Shown in pieces: positions 22,147 through 33,878 of a stretch of DNA of 64,000 nt; within the stretch, counting starts at the first letter, position 1; each line of letters opens with the position of its first letter. Origin of the DNA: Cerrena zonata (lineage: Eukaryota; Basidiomycota; Agaricomycetes; Polyporales; Cerrenaceae). Under the pieces are notes generated by a model that ran no database searches, was not told where the DNA came from, and saw only the letters and a program-made list of their open reading frames with translations. A program made the translations under genes and the position numbers. The stretch is taken from assembly GCA_038087015.1 (NCBI GenBank), contig JASBNA010000032.1:460138-524137 (forward strand), read 5' to 3'.

Positions 22147-24266
22147 TCAATCCTCCGCAGCTTGTTTGGCCTCCATCGCCTCGCCGATGTTTCCAGCAGC
22201 ACTAATGGCCTTCACTCCTGCCGCGAGTCCCGTTGGCTCACCTTTGCCTGCTAGAGAATCTGGACTGGTCTGTCGCGCTGGTGGCGCAATGACACCGGCC
22301 GTCTCGGATCCCCACTCCATAGTGACCTCCAAGTCAATAATATTGGCCCCAATACCCAGAGGGAAGTCCAGTTCTTTTCTATTCAATCGCAGGGTAGTGG
22401 AGGACCCAGGTGAGCGTGGATGTTGCATATGGAACGTCGGAACGAGCCAAAACCATCCCATAAAGACCTTCGATTATGTATGCAAGAAGACATCAGACTC
22501 GTCACGCAGCACGTCGGTGGGAATACAAACCTGACCAATATAGAGTTTTGCCCGAACTTCTCTATTGGCATCCAAGACGATGCCTTCGTTGGGATCGATG
22601 ATACGGGTTACGTCATAGAGCGACGGCTCTTCAGAAAGGGTACCATCGCTGGGTTTGGGTACAGTTAATCGGTCTTCGTCTGCTTCGATGTCCTTGCGAA
22701 TAGACTTCCAGTTGTCATTCGACAGTGGCGACAAAAGATGCGTGATGACTTTTCCATCCTTTGGTAACCGAACATGAGGAAGAGGTTCTAAGTCCGTGTA
22801 ATTACGATTTACACCCACCTTTGTAACTTCGGCTTGAATGGCGTCTTCACCGACGCTTCCAAGGCGGGCGAAACTCCGTACCATCTTTCCATGGTCCCAT
22901 TTATCAGTCTTGAATAACTCAGAAATATCATCATTCCCCATATGTTCAGAGCCCATTTTACGTTTGCCAAAATTGCCGTCTTCATCCCGAGTGTGCTTCT
23001 CCCACTTCTCTAGGGTATCGACCATTTCATCATCGTAGCGGGCTAGAGATATCCAGACTTGTCCGTGAGTTTTGGACGAGACGTTCCCCCACATGCTCGT
23101 TGCCTTCCCACGACTAGTGCGGTCGATCAAGGCAGTGGCAGCTTTTACCAGGTTCGACTTGACTCCAGACAATTCACGCATGCGTAGCTTGATTTCTTTC
23201 AAATAAACTTTTGGTGAAGGCTGAGCCGGGGGATCGAGGGACCAGAAATCCAAAGGTTCTTGATGTGCTAACAATAGAGACCAGTAGTATAACCAGCGTC
23301 GTTGACTAGGGATGCTGACTCCCTGCTTGAGTTTCTTTCCGGGAGACGGCGGCCTCATCCTGCGAGAGGTGTGCAAATCTAGAACATGGTTAAGATTGTC
23401 ATGCGGTGCTTCCTCAGGCTTGTCCGATTCAATTTTGGCAGGTTCGGTCGGCAGGGGGCTCTCAGCAGAAAGTTCTTTCTTCACCAGGTCATCGTCAGGC
23501 GAATCCTTATTCGGGTCGTTTTCAGGAAACGAAGGGTCTCCAGGCATCTCGTTCATGAGCAGCTTTGCCTGTTCGGTAGCACGAGCAATCGTGGTCTTGC
23601 TCCGATGTACGTGCGAGGGATCCTGGGGTATTTGAGTAGAAAGGAGGTATGAACAAGCCATGGTGCCTGATCTGCCCTTCCCCGCTATTGACACAACATT
23701 TATTGGCACGAATCCAATATGTCGAGAAGGTATCACATACCCTTGCAATGTAGAACGGCTACTCGTTCCGGGGAGCCATCTAGCCATACTTGCATTTCGC
23801 GTGCAATGAGTGGTAATATGGCTAAAGGAGGTGCACTACATAATTGTACGTTTCAGCTCTGAGTTTGAAGGACAATTCCGTATCACTTAGGGACGTACTG
23901 GTGATCGGGAAAGGGATATCGGCTAACACGTCCATCAAAGACACTCGCAGGATACGAGTTCTCTTTGAGAGGACAAAAGTTAAACACCCAGAAGCTCTTG
24001 CCATGGCGATGTTCCAAGAACTTGATTGCGTGTTCGCGTTTATTTCGATACAGTCCTTCCATACCAGTAGCTGGGTATCCCATAACGATCACTCTATCTG
24101 TGATGTAAGCCAAGTCTATTCCATCCATTCAAAAGAAAACCCCGAATTTCAATAAACCACTAAACGCGTTCATGAACCAATGTTACGCACCCAATTCTAC
24201 GTCTAGTTCTCCATCCTTGAAACGAGCTTTATCTCCAGAAACCAAACGACGCACAAAGTCGGTCAT
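22147..24266 (-). CDS. TEP1: PTEN-family phosphoinositide 3-phosphatase
   Basis: Predicted to remove the 3-phosphate from phosphatidylinositol 3,4,5-trisphosphate at membranes. Exons 24266-24191, 24115-23899, 23835-23741, 23684-22531, 22467-22147; 620 residues. The N-terminus VRRLVSGDKARFKDGELDVE and LDLAYITDRVIVMGYPA are PTEN hallmarks. The general-acid loop is RYPFPDH and the P-loop is HCKAGKGRSG (about residues 127-136), split by an intron. The usual Thr in GKGRTG is Ser here. The C2-like domain contains KVYLKEIKLRMREL and QVFMGWFWLVPTFHM. An acidic insert of about 80 residues lies between the P-loop helix and KQGVSIPSQRRWLYYWSLL. The C-terminal tail is Ala-rich without a clear PDZ ligand. 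The gene is in tandem with the receptor-like gene downstream. Confidence 0.93.
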
Positions 24267-24652
24267 GATAGTCAAGAAGGAAGAACAGTTGAGGGGGAAA
24301 CAGGATAGATGCCATTTTCGAGACTTGCTGAACCTTTTTAGTGCGAACTGTGTGAGGTCATAGTGTAGGCAGTGCACCCGTTTCTCCACAAACAGCTTGC
24401 ACAGGGCTCAAGATATGAGACACGTCGTAGTCATTCAAGATAACTTTCGGAAAGAGGTTATGGTTCTCATCATGATTCTGCATAATTATTGCAGTTCAAG
24501 AAGACTGTGGACGCAGTTTCGCAAATTTACTCCGGCAAGGGTTTGTCGGACATTATGACCTCATAGACGCTCGGGCTTCGCGGAAGATATGGAGAGAGCA
24601 AATAGAAAAACGTCCAAAACATAAGAGACAATTATACAAATCGTAATGCTGT
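24267..24652. other. Promoter of the PTEN gene and 3' region of RPN1
   Basis: Short spacer between two minus-strand genes. An upstream in-frame ATG at 24389 could extend the PTEN protein by 41 residues, but the family-typical N-terminus supports 24266. Confidence 0.5.
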
Positions 24653-27600
24653 CTACACTTCCATCTTGTCCTCCTTCTCGTATCCCGGATTTTTCTGAAG
24701 GATGACAAGCCCTTCTAGTACATGCGCGAATGGAATAAACTCTTCTGTCGCCAGCTCTGCACGCTCCGTCGTGCCCAGCCGCACCGGTGTCGAGTGTGTC
24801 TGGAACCCTGATATCGTTCTTGGCTTTCCGGCTTGGCCAACAACGTCGACAGCCTGTCATGATTCGTTTGTCAGAAGCCGCAACAAGAAGAACTCAAGGT
24901 GAAAGGGACATACCTGACCAACACGGACGGTGACAGGGAAGCTTTCGAGCTCCTCGTTCAGTGTGATCATGAATCGAGGGTACATCGCTGTCACCAAGAA
25001 GTACAAGAACCAGTGGTATCTATCAAGTACGACTGCAAGGACGTCGTCAGGCTTGTCACTGCTTCAAGCGGATAAATAAACTTACAAGATTTTGCGTCGA
25101 TGAATGCAGTGATAGTTGCCAACAGACCAGCAACCGCTGTTCGGCTCATGATCTGACGGTCCATGAAGAACGGATTGATCGAAATCGTTCCCTTGCCCAT
25201 ATGTACTAGACCTTGAGCAATACGGACAATAAACAAGCAATCAGGCTCCTTGTAGTAGTACCCAGCGAGCTGTCGAAGCATTTGTGCAAGACGAGCGTTG
25301 TTGGTTCCAGCACCGACCAGACCCATAGCGAAGATGGCGTTGAGAGCGACCTGGAGGTCATTGTCGTGACTGTATTTGGATAGTGTGTCGAGGATAGGGA
25401 GTTGAGGATTTGATGCGCTGAGGAGACCTAAGGCGAGAGGGACGGCTTTTCGAATAACAGGTTCGCCATAGTGCATCTGGAGCAGGAACTTAGATCATGA
25501 CGTACATGGAGAACGAGTAATATATTTACCAGGTGGTTGAACTGCCGAAGAGCCATCTCAGAACCGATATCTTCGCCCATAGCAACGAGAGCGATACCCA
25601 GGACAGCGAAGGCCTGGAATGTATCATCCTGGGGAATCTTCTCATCCTTCTTCTCCTCTTCTGATTCACCTTCCTTCTTTTCGTCCTTCTTGTCCTTCTC
25701 GTCCTTCTCCTTATGTTTCTCAATATGCTCGTCGCAGTGATGCAATAGCGCTTGAACCTTGAGAACATTACCGGTACCGGCGAACGAACACATCTCCACA
25801 AGAATCTCAGCCTGTTTCGAGATAGGGTGCTCGATGGCCTGAAGAGTGGCGATGGTTGCGTCTGAACCGTCTTGAATGCCTACGGAGGAAGGTAGCAATT
25901 AGCGTGCGATTCATATTGAGGATCTCAGAGTGAACGTACCAAGGTAAACAAGACCAAGACCAAGTGCCATATACCTCGCCCACTTCTCATCAAGCTGTTT
26001 ATCCTCTCTCTCCATGAAAGTTTGTAGGACAGTACTTGCGACTTCACCGTTTCCACTTCCAACGAAAATGAAACCAAGCGCGAGAGTGGCTAACGAAGCA
26101 ATCTCCATCGAGACAGAGTCATCGGCAGCAAGAGGAAGAAGGAGAGCAAGCAAGTCCTCCCGATGTGAACCCGCATATGCCAGACCAAGACCAACAATTG
26201 CACTAGTCTTGAGAGGTACGGACTTGTTCTCGACATATTCGGCTAGGAGAGCAAGAGCAGCGTCCGCTTCGGTACGAACGCCCGCGTTAAGGATACCAGT
26301 TGCAAGAAGTGCACCAGCCTATCGCAATGACTATGAATTATAGAATATATAACAATTACGAACTGAACTTACCTTAATATGCTCCTCCGACGAGTACGTG
26401 TACTTGTCGACATGACTGAGACCAACATCGGTATCCCACAACAAGCTTAGACCCAGACTTGCAGCGGCACTCATCATACCGTGATCCTTATTCTTGTAGA
26501 TCCAACTGTTACCCTCCTCTGCCTCGACCATGAGCTTGTCATTACCGAAACCGGCATTGACAAACGCATTAACGAAGGTTCCTGCAAGATTTCCTCGCGC
26601 AGAATCGACGGTCGATGTCGTCCCTAGATTTGAATTTGAGATCGTCAATATTATCTCAGGACAGTCAGTCAAAGATCGAGATACTCACGAGCATTTTCGA
26701 GGTGTGACTTGTAGACGTCTTCGAGACTCTTAGGATCAAGAACACCAAGTTCCTTGCCGAAGTCCTTGAAGTGCGTGCTAAGTCGAGTGTTACTGAGACA
26801 GTCAAGAAGATCTTCCGGTAGCTCTTCCTCCTCTTCACTTTCGAGCCATTCCTTAGGGACCTGCGCGCGTGCGAGGTATAGGGCAAGTTGGCGTTTCATG
26901 AGAGGGTTTCCGGGAGCATGGAAATCCTCTCGAATGAGTTGAGGGTCGCCCAGTCGTATTGATAGCGAGAGGGCTTCAGGGAATTTCTTGTGTAGGACGT
27001 AAATGCTATGGGCTGTTCGAAGGAAAGCATTGTCGTCTGGTGGCGGGAGGAGGTTGACGCAACTATTCAAAGTTAGAGATTACATGCATTCAGATCATGA
27101 GAAACAACATTACTCACGCAACCATATATTGACATACTCGAGCATACGTGTTTTCGTCAACAATTTCAACAATTCGTTCTACGATCTCGAGCTCCTCAAG
27201 CAAGTCAACCGCATCCGGTTCAGCATTGTGTTGGAGTAGGAATGTGGCACAGTCTATGGCGAGCGCGCGCAACTCGTCGTCGGTCCCAATCAATTCCGCC
27301 CTTCCACCTGCTCCATTGGAGACAGGTTTAACTTCGTCATCCTCTCCTAGCTCACGAGCATTGTATTCCTCGCCGAGTTCTGCAGCAAGGTGGCGAACAT
27401 ATTCATGACCCCAAGAACCAGGTTCAGAAATCGGCGAACCAGTCGGTTGGAAAGAGTTAGACAGCAAGCGATAGCGCAGAGTTCCTCGGGGCTGAGTGTC
27501 CGAGTAAGTCATAGCAAGAACAGAGAGAATGTCGGCAAACAGGCTCTTGTCCTCTGATGGTGGCCATTTCTCGTAAAGCGACTGGAGATCAAGGTAATGA

Positions 27601-27992
27601 GGATGCAAGAATTTCAGGGGTTTAGGACAGAGGTCATAGAAGACGTCGATGTTCGAATCAATGTCCGCAACGTTTCCAGAGCTGGTCGGTACAGTTCGGT
27701 GTTAGGTTCCTAATATTCAATGTTAGCTTGGATTCGCGCGCAAATATTCTAACACACCTTCAGTCGTTCTATAAGCATTTCAAGCTCATTCTTGAGCTGA
27801 AGATCCTCCTCGGACTAACCCACATAAATATTAGTGTGATCCAGAGAATACATGAAATGTACATACGAGATCCTCTCCCTCCTTCGTATCATCTGTTAAT
27901 TTCTGTTTCGATTCTTCCTCTTCGTCCTTTTTCTCCTTCTTCTTGGGATCTTTGGATGGTACGGCAATGGAGACAGACTGGGGATCAGACAT
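24653..27992 (-). CDS. RPN1: 26S proteasome regulatory subunit RPN1 (frame broken by 1 nt)
   Basis: Non-ATPase base subunit that docks ubiquitin-like shuttles and Ubp6/USP14 on the proteasome. Ten exons: 27992-27867, 27814-27758, 27709-27118, 27062-26689, 26623-26373, 26318-25940, 25879-25530, 25476-25086, 25032-24914, 24853-24653. The N-terminus is Lys/Glu-rich. The core carries proteasome-cyclosome repeats such as [24 protein letters not shown] blocks, [18 protein letters not shown] and [20 protein letters not shown]. The C-terminus [19 protein letters not shown] is family-typical. The exon sum is 2840 nt, one short of a multiple of three. The frame must change between [11 protein letters not shown] and [14 protein letters not shown], which a third G in the run at 27625-27626 would restore (946 residues). 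An essential gene is unlikely to be a true pseudogene. Confidence 0.94.
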
Positions 27993-28344
27993 GATGAATA
28001 GCGTGCAAGAGTAGAGGAAAGAGTGAGCCTTTGACGCAGTGTACTACTTTACTCTAACTTACGCGTCGCGTTCACTGGCGTAAGCTAACCCTAACCACGT
28101 GCTGATAACTATTGTAACCCTAACAGTATTATTAACATCATTTACGTGCCAGAAATAGGGCTTCCACTTTCCCAGCCCGTGACCCTACGCGCACTCGAGT
28201 ACTCGGAGTTCCGCAATATGGTATTCGAGTCATATGTCTCTTGGCTTTTCTCGCGACCTTACGGAATATATACAATTAGTTGGATACTGTACTGCATTGA
28301 TGGGCAGGTAGTAACTCCCTACCCAATCTCTACCATTAACCAAG
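27993..28344. promoter_or_regulatory. Divergent promoter RPN1 / LYC1-like
   Basis: This 352-nt spacer separates the start codons of RPN1 (-) and the acetyltransferase (+). It contains ACCCTAA at 28088-28094 and 28117-28123, matching the Tbf1/telo-box core that marks promoters of highly expressed fungal genes. It also holds an ACGCGT at 28061-28066. I see no match to the yeast proteasome element GGTGGCAAA. Function of the motifs is inferred. Confidence 0.45.
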
Positions 28345-29686
28345 ATGCCCACCGATTTATCCTCACTTTCCTTATATCCAGCGACCGATGATCAAAAGAT
28401 CGAATCTCGCAGGCGTTCATACGTTGAATGGAACAGAGGTTTATCTTTAGAGCACTACTTACGCCGCGACGAATTAATGTACGATGATGAACATGCTCGA
28501 GAATACATAACTACATGGTAAGAATCATATCTCTCCATGTACCCCTCCGGTTTCATCACTCATCGTTATTTCGCAGGGTCCTGGCACCTCGAGATGACCC
28601 CAAAACCTTGGATTTCATGTGTTCTTGTGAAACGTTAGTGCGAGGGAAACACTAATGTATTCACGGAGTTAAACACATGTCATTATCCAGGTTCCGTAGG
28701 CCTGCAATTGTTGCAAAAGCGACCGAAAAGGGTCCACAGGTACAAGATGTCATCGGATATGGAATTGCCTCTGTCTTCACGCCCGAGACAAGACGAGGCA
28801 AGGGGTACGCCAAACATATGATGCGATTGCTTCATTGGATCATTTCACCGCCATCGACTGTTCAGTTTCCCTCGTCATGGGGCGCACCACCCACTTCCCC
28901 TATAGGGAACGCATCGTTCTCTGTCTTATACAGCGACGTCGGACCTACCTTCTATAGTCACTGTGGTCCCGATAATACACCCGGTACAGGATGGACTGTT
29001 CGAGGGAACAGACAGACTCGATGGGATCTCCACGCAGAGCTTCCTGTACCTCTTTCCTCGGTGCATGGCGAGATTTTATCAGAAGAACAAGTCAACGAGT
29101 TGTGGGAGGATGACGCAAAAATTATAAAGGTAGAGGCTCGGTAAACATGTTGTTTCAGGCTCGAAGGGAAAGATCGCCTTCGCTTTCTTACCGACAAACG
29201 GCGTCGGTTGGTTCAGCATCCGTCGAAACATGAAGATCGGTACAGACCATTTACCGACTTTACCGACCAATAAATGGGGGATCCAGCTTGTTCCCAACGG
29301 AGAGCTTCCAGCTAAGGACGCCAAAATTCCTTTCGCAAACTGGACTTTCGAGCTTCGCGGGAAACTCAGAGTCATGCTAGTGACACGCTTAGAGTCTCTC
29401 AAGCAGCGTTCCCAGATTTATTGCGCAAGGTATTCGATGTCGCAAAAGAGGAGGATATTGGTCTATTGGAAATTTGGAATCTGCCAGAGGAATTAGAGAG
29501 TCTTGCGCAAAGCCTTGGTGGCGTTACCGCCACGAGGGATGATCACCTTCCATCTTTCAAATGGTACGGTCCAGAAAGCCACGATGACGTGGATTGGTTA
29601 TTCAACGAGAAGTAAGTTTATCGATAGAGTACATCTCAGTTCAATCGGCTGACCCTGAGACTGATCTAGGTTTGCGTGGTGTTAAA
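28345..29686 (+). CDS. LYC1: LYC1-like N-acetyltransferase (frame disturbed)
   Basis: GNAT-family acetyltransferase resembling Yarrowia LYC1, which acetylates lysine at the start of its catabolism. Exons 28345-28517, 28577-28633, 28691-29611, 29671-29686; the last coding exon is 16 nt and gives the typical end EKFAWC. The acetyl-CoA loop reads IASVFTPETRRGKGYAKHMM. Two frame problems lie in exon three. After WEDDAKIIK (29129) the conserved text resumes in another frame at GSKGKIAFAFLPTNGVGWF, explained either by one surplus base near 29134-29141 or by an unusually short 37-nt intron (29130-29166). Later, WTFELRG must change frame to reach ETQSHASDTLRVSQAAF, which a fourth G at 29359-29361 would restore. 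Reads are needed to decide. Confidence 0.82.
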
Positions 29687-29844
29687 CAAAACCTTGTATA
29701 CTCCTTAATTGAACGCAGTTAGACAGAATACTGCTGGATCACGCTGTCCGACTCCTTATACTCTGCAATGGATGTGAAGGTAACATCGTCCAGTCTAGAA
29801 CATCGTGTTTAGTCACTTGTTAGACCGAATCAACCGTAAATCAT

Positions 29845-32800
29845 TCAAGAAACTGACCCGAACGCAGCAGGGCCCCCGCATGCCAAACCTTGAGGCGTTT
29901 TAGTCCACTTGGGATCACCAGCCAGTGCAATGACCGTAACCCGCAGGCCGTATCTGTATTGCGCGGGTCATTTATGAAGGCACGTATTTGCAATGTCGTG
30001 CGAACTGACCTGTACTCCGGTGTACCAAGAGCAGTACCAGATTGACTATCCAATACCGTAATCAGGTCCGGAACAGTTACTAAGATCTAAGTGACGTGAA
30101 CGTTAGCTTCTATAGAGCCGAAGGAAGGCTCTGGCACCGACCTTTCTAGCCGCGCCGGGCGACTCTACGTATGCATAAAGATTTTCATTCTGGAATGGGA
30201 TGATAAGCCGATCTTCGGGACCATAGCTGACACTAGGGTCCTGCAAGGACGCTGAATTGTCTTCCTCTTCGTCCTCGCGCAACGGGGCAATTGTCACAGA
30301 TCCCCATGTAAAACCCTTCCTAACTTCCTGCACGCCATGAACATCAACATCATCAACGACCAATATTAGATATAGTAGCCTGAAGTAACGTACCCGACGG
30401 ACGTCCATGATCTTGCCGACAAACAGGCATGCACCATTCTGCAGTTCAAGAATAGCTGAAGGGATCCCCTTCATGTCATTATGCTTCCTACACAACGCAA
30501 TCGCGCGACCAATTCGCCACGCTTGAGACACGCTTCGTGCAATTCCTAATTCAGTAGGAACTCCATCATCAGCCCACGCTTGTCAGCATAATGTATTTCT
30601 GACAAACCGTATTTCTGACAGGTTACTCTAGATAGCGGTGCCATTGACACGCCGCTTCTAGAGCCCATTTCAGTGGTGACGGTGCGTAGGATGTGCTCAA
30701 CAGAGTGACTGTTACTTGCGGATGGCATAATCTAAGGCGGTGCTATTCAGTTTTTGCATATCCGGAACGGAAGTGACAAAAACGACTTGCGATAGTATTC
30801 CCAACACCATCGGATATTGCACATGGTGTCAAGCCGTTTGGTATGTCAAAGGCACCCGGAAGTCTAGGTACAACGATCCGCAAGGATGACGACACAATTC
30901 AATTGTGAAAAAAAGAAAGTTTGCTTACGATTGATACATCTGTAAGATAGTAAGGTTCCATGTTTCATCTAAACTGAAAAAGAAGGTTACGTACGTTTGG
31001 ATATGCACGACCCATGAGGTCAGCATCGAGCACTGGCTTTCCCATCTCAGCAGCGACAATCATTGGTTGGATTCCATTACCGCCTCCTATCTCGTCCGAG
31101 ATCGTTCCCGTGAAGTCGGACAACCCTTGATACTTGAGAAGAGCCTGAATGGAAGTTGGGATCTCATTTCCGCCTTGCAAACGCTCATTCTGCACGTTCG
31201 GGGTAAGTCATGATTAGATGACGAGTATCCCCGATGAGTATATGATATGAACATATAAATACTAAGTCCAGACATACCGATACGCTTGGCGAACCCTACG
31301 CGAAATTTTTTCAAATGAATAAAACGTGTTCTAATATGGCGGGTTTAAATTCGCAAACGCACCATGAATGTACAACGCACGAAGGTGGCTTCCTCGGGTA
31401 CGTCGTCAGGATCAATAACCTGAGGTCAAATAAATCAGCCACCTGCATATTTTTTTACTTGATAAGATTTGAATATCTTACAATTATTTGTTTTCCGTTC
31501 CGCAACATTTGACGAGCGACTAGGAAAGGTGGATACGGTGAACCCCCACCCCCAGTTCCCAGAACGCCACAGCCCTCCGCAATCCATTCTAAAAAAAAGA
31601 GGGTACAAGTTAATGGAGGGTTTCCCGAGTCATGCATGAGAACTTACCAAGATCAGTTTCCGACAGGTGCCATTGACGGTCTCGTATATCGGGAACATAG
31701 TTCTCGATCTGGTTCAAAGACTCGTTGGCGTCTTCCTGTCCTGATGCATGTTTTTCCCCTTCAACGTCATCGTCAGATCCAATAGACGAGGCATCATCAG
31801 CAACACTGTCTCCTTCAAGGAACGCGTTTGCATCAGGAGCCAGTTCTCCAGCCGCCTTCACAATAATCCTTGTGGCCTGGTTCGTCACATATTGGACAGG
31901 TAAGTTGACAATTTCTACTATTCTGACCGTGCCTAAGGTACGCCGTTTAAGCTTTCGTTCTAACGACATATGTGTAAGTGACTCACTTGGATTAGCACCG
32001 GACCTAATACATTTGTCTATAGCCAACTGTTTGATGTCTTCCATTACAGAATCCAGTGACCGGTTCTGCAAGAATTCAATTGTATCTACTTCTCCCGCGA
32101 CTGACAGCAGTTCGGAAGTTTAATAATGGTCATTTTGTGCGTAGACAATAAATTACTGACCCTTTGCCATAGCTGCACCAACGGCATTGGCTACACTGAA
32201 GAATGGTGGTCGTATACTCTCTCGAACGCCAGTAAGCTCGGCTGGAGCGATAATACTACCACCACCCACGAGGAGCAAGGTAATATCTTCTGGGGACGTT
32301 TTCATTCTAAATTTTTGGGGTTCATAATAAGGGTTAGGATGACGTTTTCTGGTGTGCAGTGAATTATTAGGATTACCTGTCTATTATACGTTCCAGTTGC
32401 TTCTTAATTACAACCTGCGCACGTGCGATTGTGTTAGGGTCCAAGTGATTAACTCGAGCTGTATCACCGATATTATCAGCTTGCCCACTGGCAACCACAA
32501 TATCAGTGGTGGTGAGAATTTCTCCTCCGAAGACGAGTGCATCCCTGGTGATGTTATGACCAACTGAGTCCGGTCCTACCGTTACCTTAGCCTCCGAATC
32601 ACCTCGAACCCTCGAACCACCTCCCAATGCGATTGACTGTACATCTGCCATTGAGAAATTGGTTCGCACTCCAGCGACCTCTATGAAAGCTGCCGCTTGT
32701 CGTGGAAATCCAGACGGTAAAAGGACGCCTACGTCAGTAGTAGTGCCCCCAACGTCAACGACAACGACCGACTTCCCCTCGGACTGTGTTTTGTTCTCAT

Positions 32801-33878
32801 CTAACCCGGCAAGAAATGCGGCTCCACGCATGGAGTTAGTCGGGCCAGATGCAAAAGTACGAATAGGCAAGCGAGCCGCTGATGTTGCCGATGTCAAGGT
32901 GCCATCGTTCTGAGTCAAGAATAAAGGACACCGGAGACCCAGTCGATGCATGGCATCCTGGAACCCTCTGATTGTCCGTTGGGCAAACACGAGGATGGAG
33001 GCATTGAGAATGGATGCATTCTCGCGTTCGAGAAGGCCAAGCTGTCCGACTACGCAACATTTAAGAAAATTGCAACAGGAGGGTGAAGGAAGTATATAAT
33101 ACGTACCGTCTCGTGAACAAACCACGTTCACTGAGGGGCCTAATTCGTGCTGAACAATGTCCTTTGCCCTCGGCTCTTGCGTGCCACTAGAGTCGAGTGG
33201 CGAAAATATGCCCGAGATAACTATCTATAGTTGTCACATTAGCTGATCTTAATGAACACATCTACCCCTAAAGGTTGACTTACATTCTTTATACCTCTTT
33301 CCTGGATCACCTTACATGCGTCAACAAGTTGCCGCTCATTCAGAGGGGCTATCTCCCGACCATCGACTGCACGCAAAACATAACGCTCGGTGTTAACTTC
33401 ACACCTCAATCTAGGGTTCCTGACGTACTTTCAAATCCTCCATCAATAAACGCAACATAACCTTCCATCAACGTCCGCAGACGCTGTGGAAAATCTATGA
33501 ATGGGGGACATTGTCGAGTATAAGGGCCACATAACCGTATAACTGCAACTTTATCCAGACGGCGGACATCAGCTTCCAAAACAGCATTGATGAACGCCGT
33601 AGTGCCAATAGAAAGGCAAGAAATACGGTCAGCTGCAACGCCACTTGCTTCTAATACCGAACGAACTGCTGCTTCTATCCCATGCGACACATTGGGAGTC
33701 GTCGGGGATTTGTGGAAGGCAAGGACGCCTCGGCTGCTTTCTGTAAGTTTAGTGATATCTATCAGCACACTGTCGGTATTGGTACCTTCATGAATACGAT
33801 GGTCAGCTTCATCACGTCAAATCTACCCAAATGAACCACGTCCAACGTACCGCCAACGTCAACACCAATACGGTACAT
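29845..33878 (-). CDS. Hydantoinase/oxoprolinase-DUF917 fusion protein
   Basis: Cytosolic ATP-dependent cyclic-amidase-like protein fused to DUF917. I rebuilt 19 exons totalling 2913 nt, 970 residues, all in phase. The ASKHA-type N-terminal domain starts MYRIGVDVGGTNTDSVLID; the second phosphate motif VVVVDVGGTTTDVGVLL lies near residue 293-309, followed by SIALGGGSRVRGD. The DUF917 part starts near residue 602 with EWIAEGCGVLGTGGGGSPYP and includes DEIGGGNGIQPMIVAAEMG and VSQAWRIGRAIALCRK. Bacterial relatives hydrolyse hydantoins or 5-oxoproline; the fungal fusion's substrate is not established. Structural oddities: exons of 18 nt (31278-31295) and 11 nt (30929-30939), a GC-AG intron (30732-30790), and a stop-free 54-nt intron (31933-31986). 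Its upstream neighbour on the same strand is an amidase. Confidence 0.9.
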
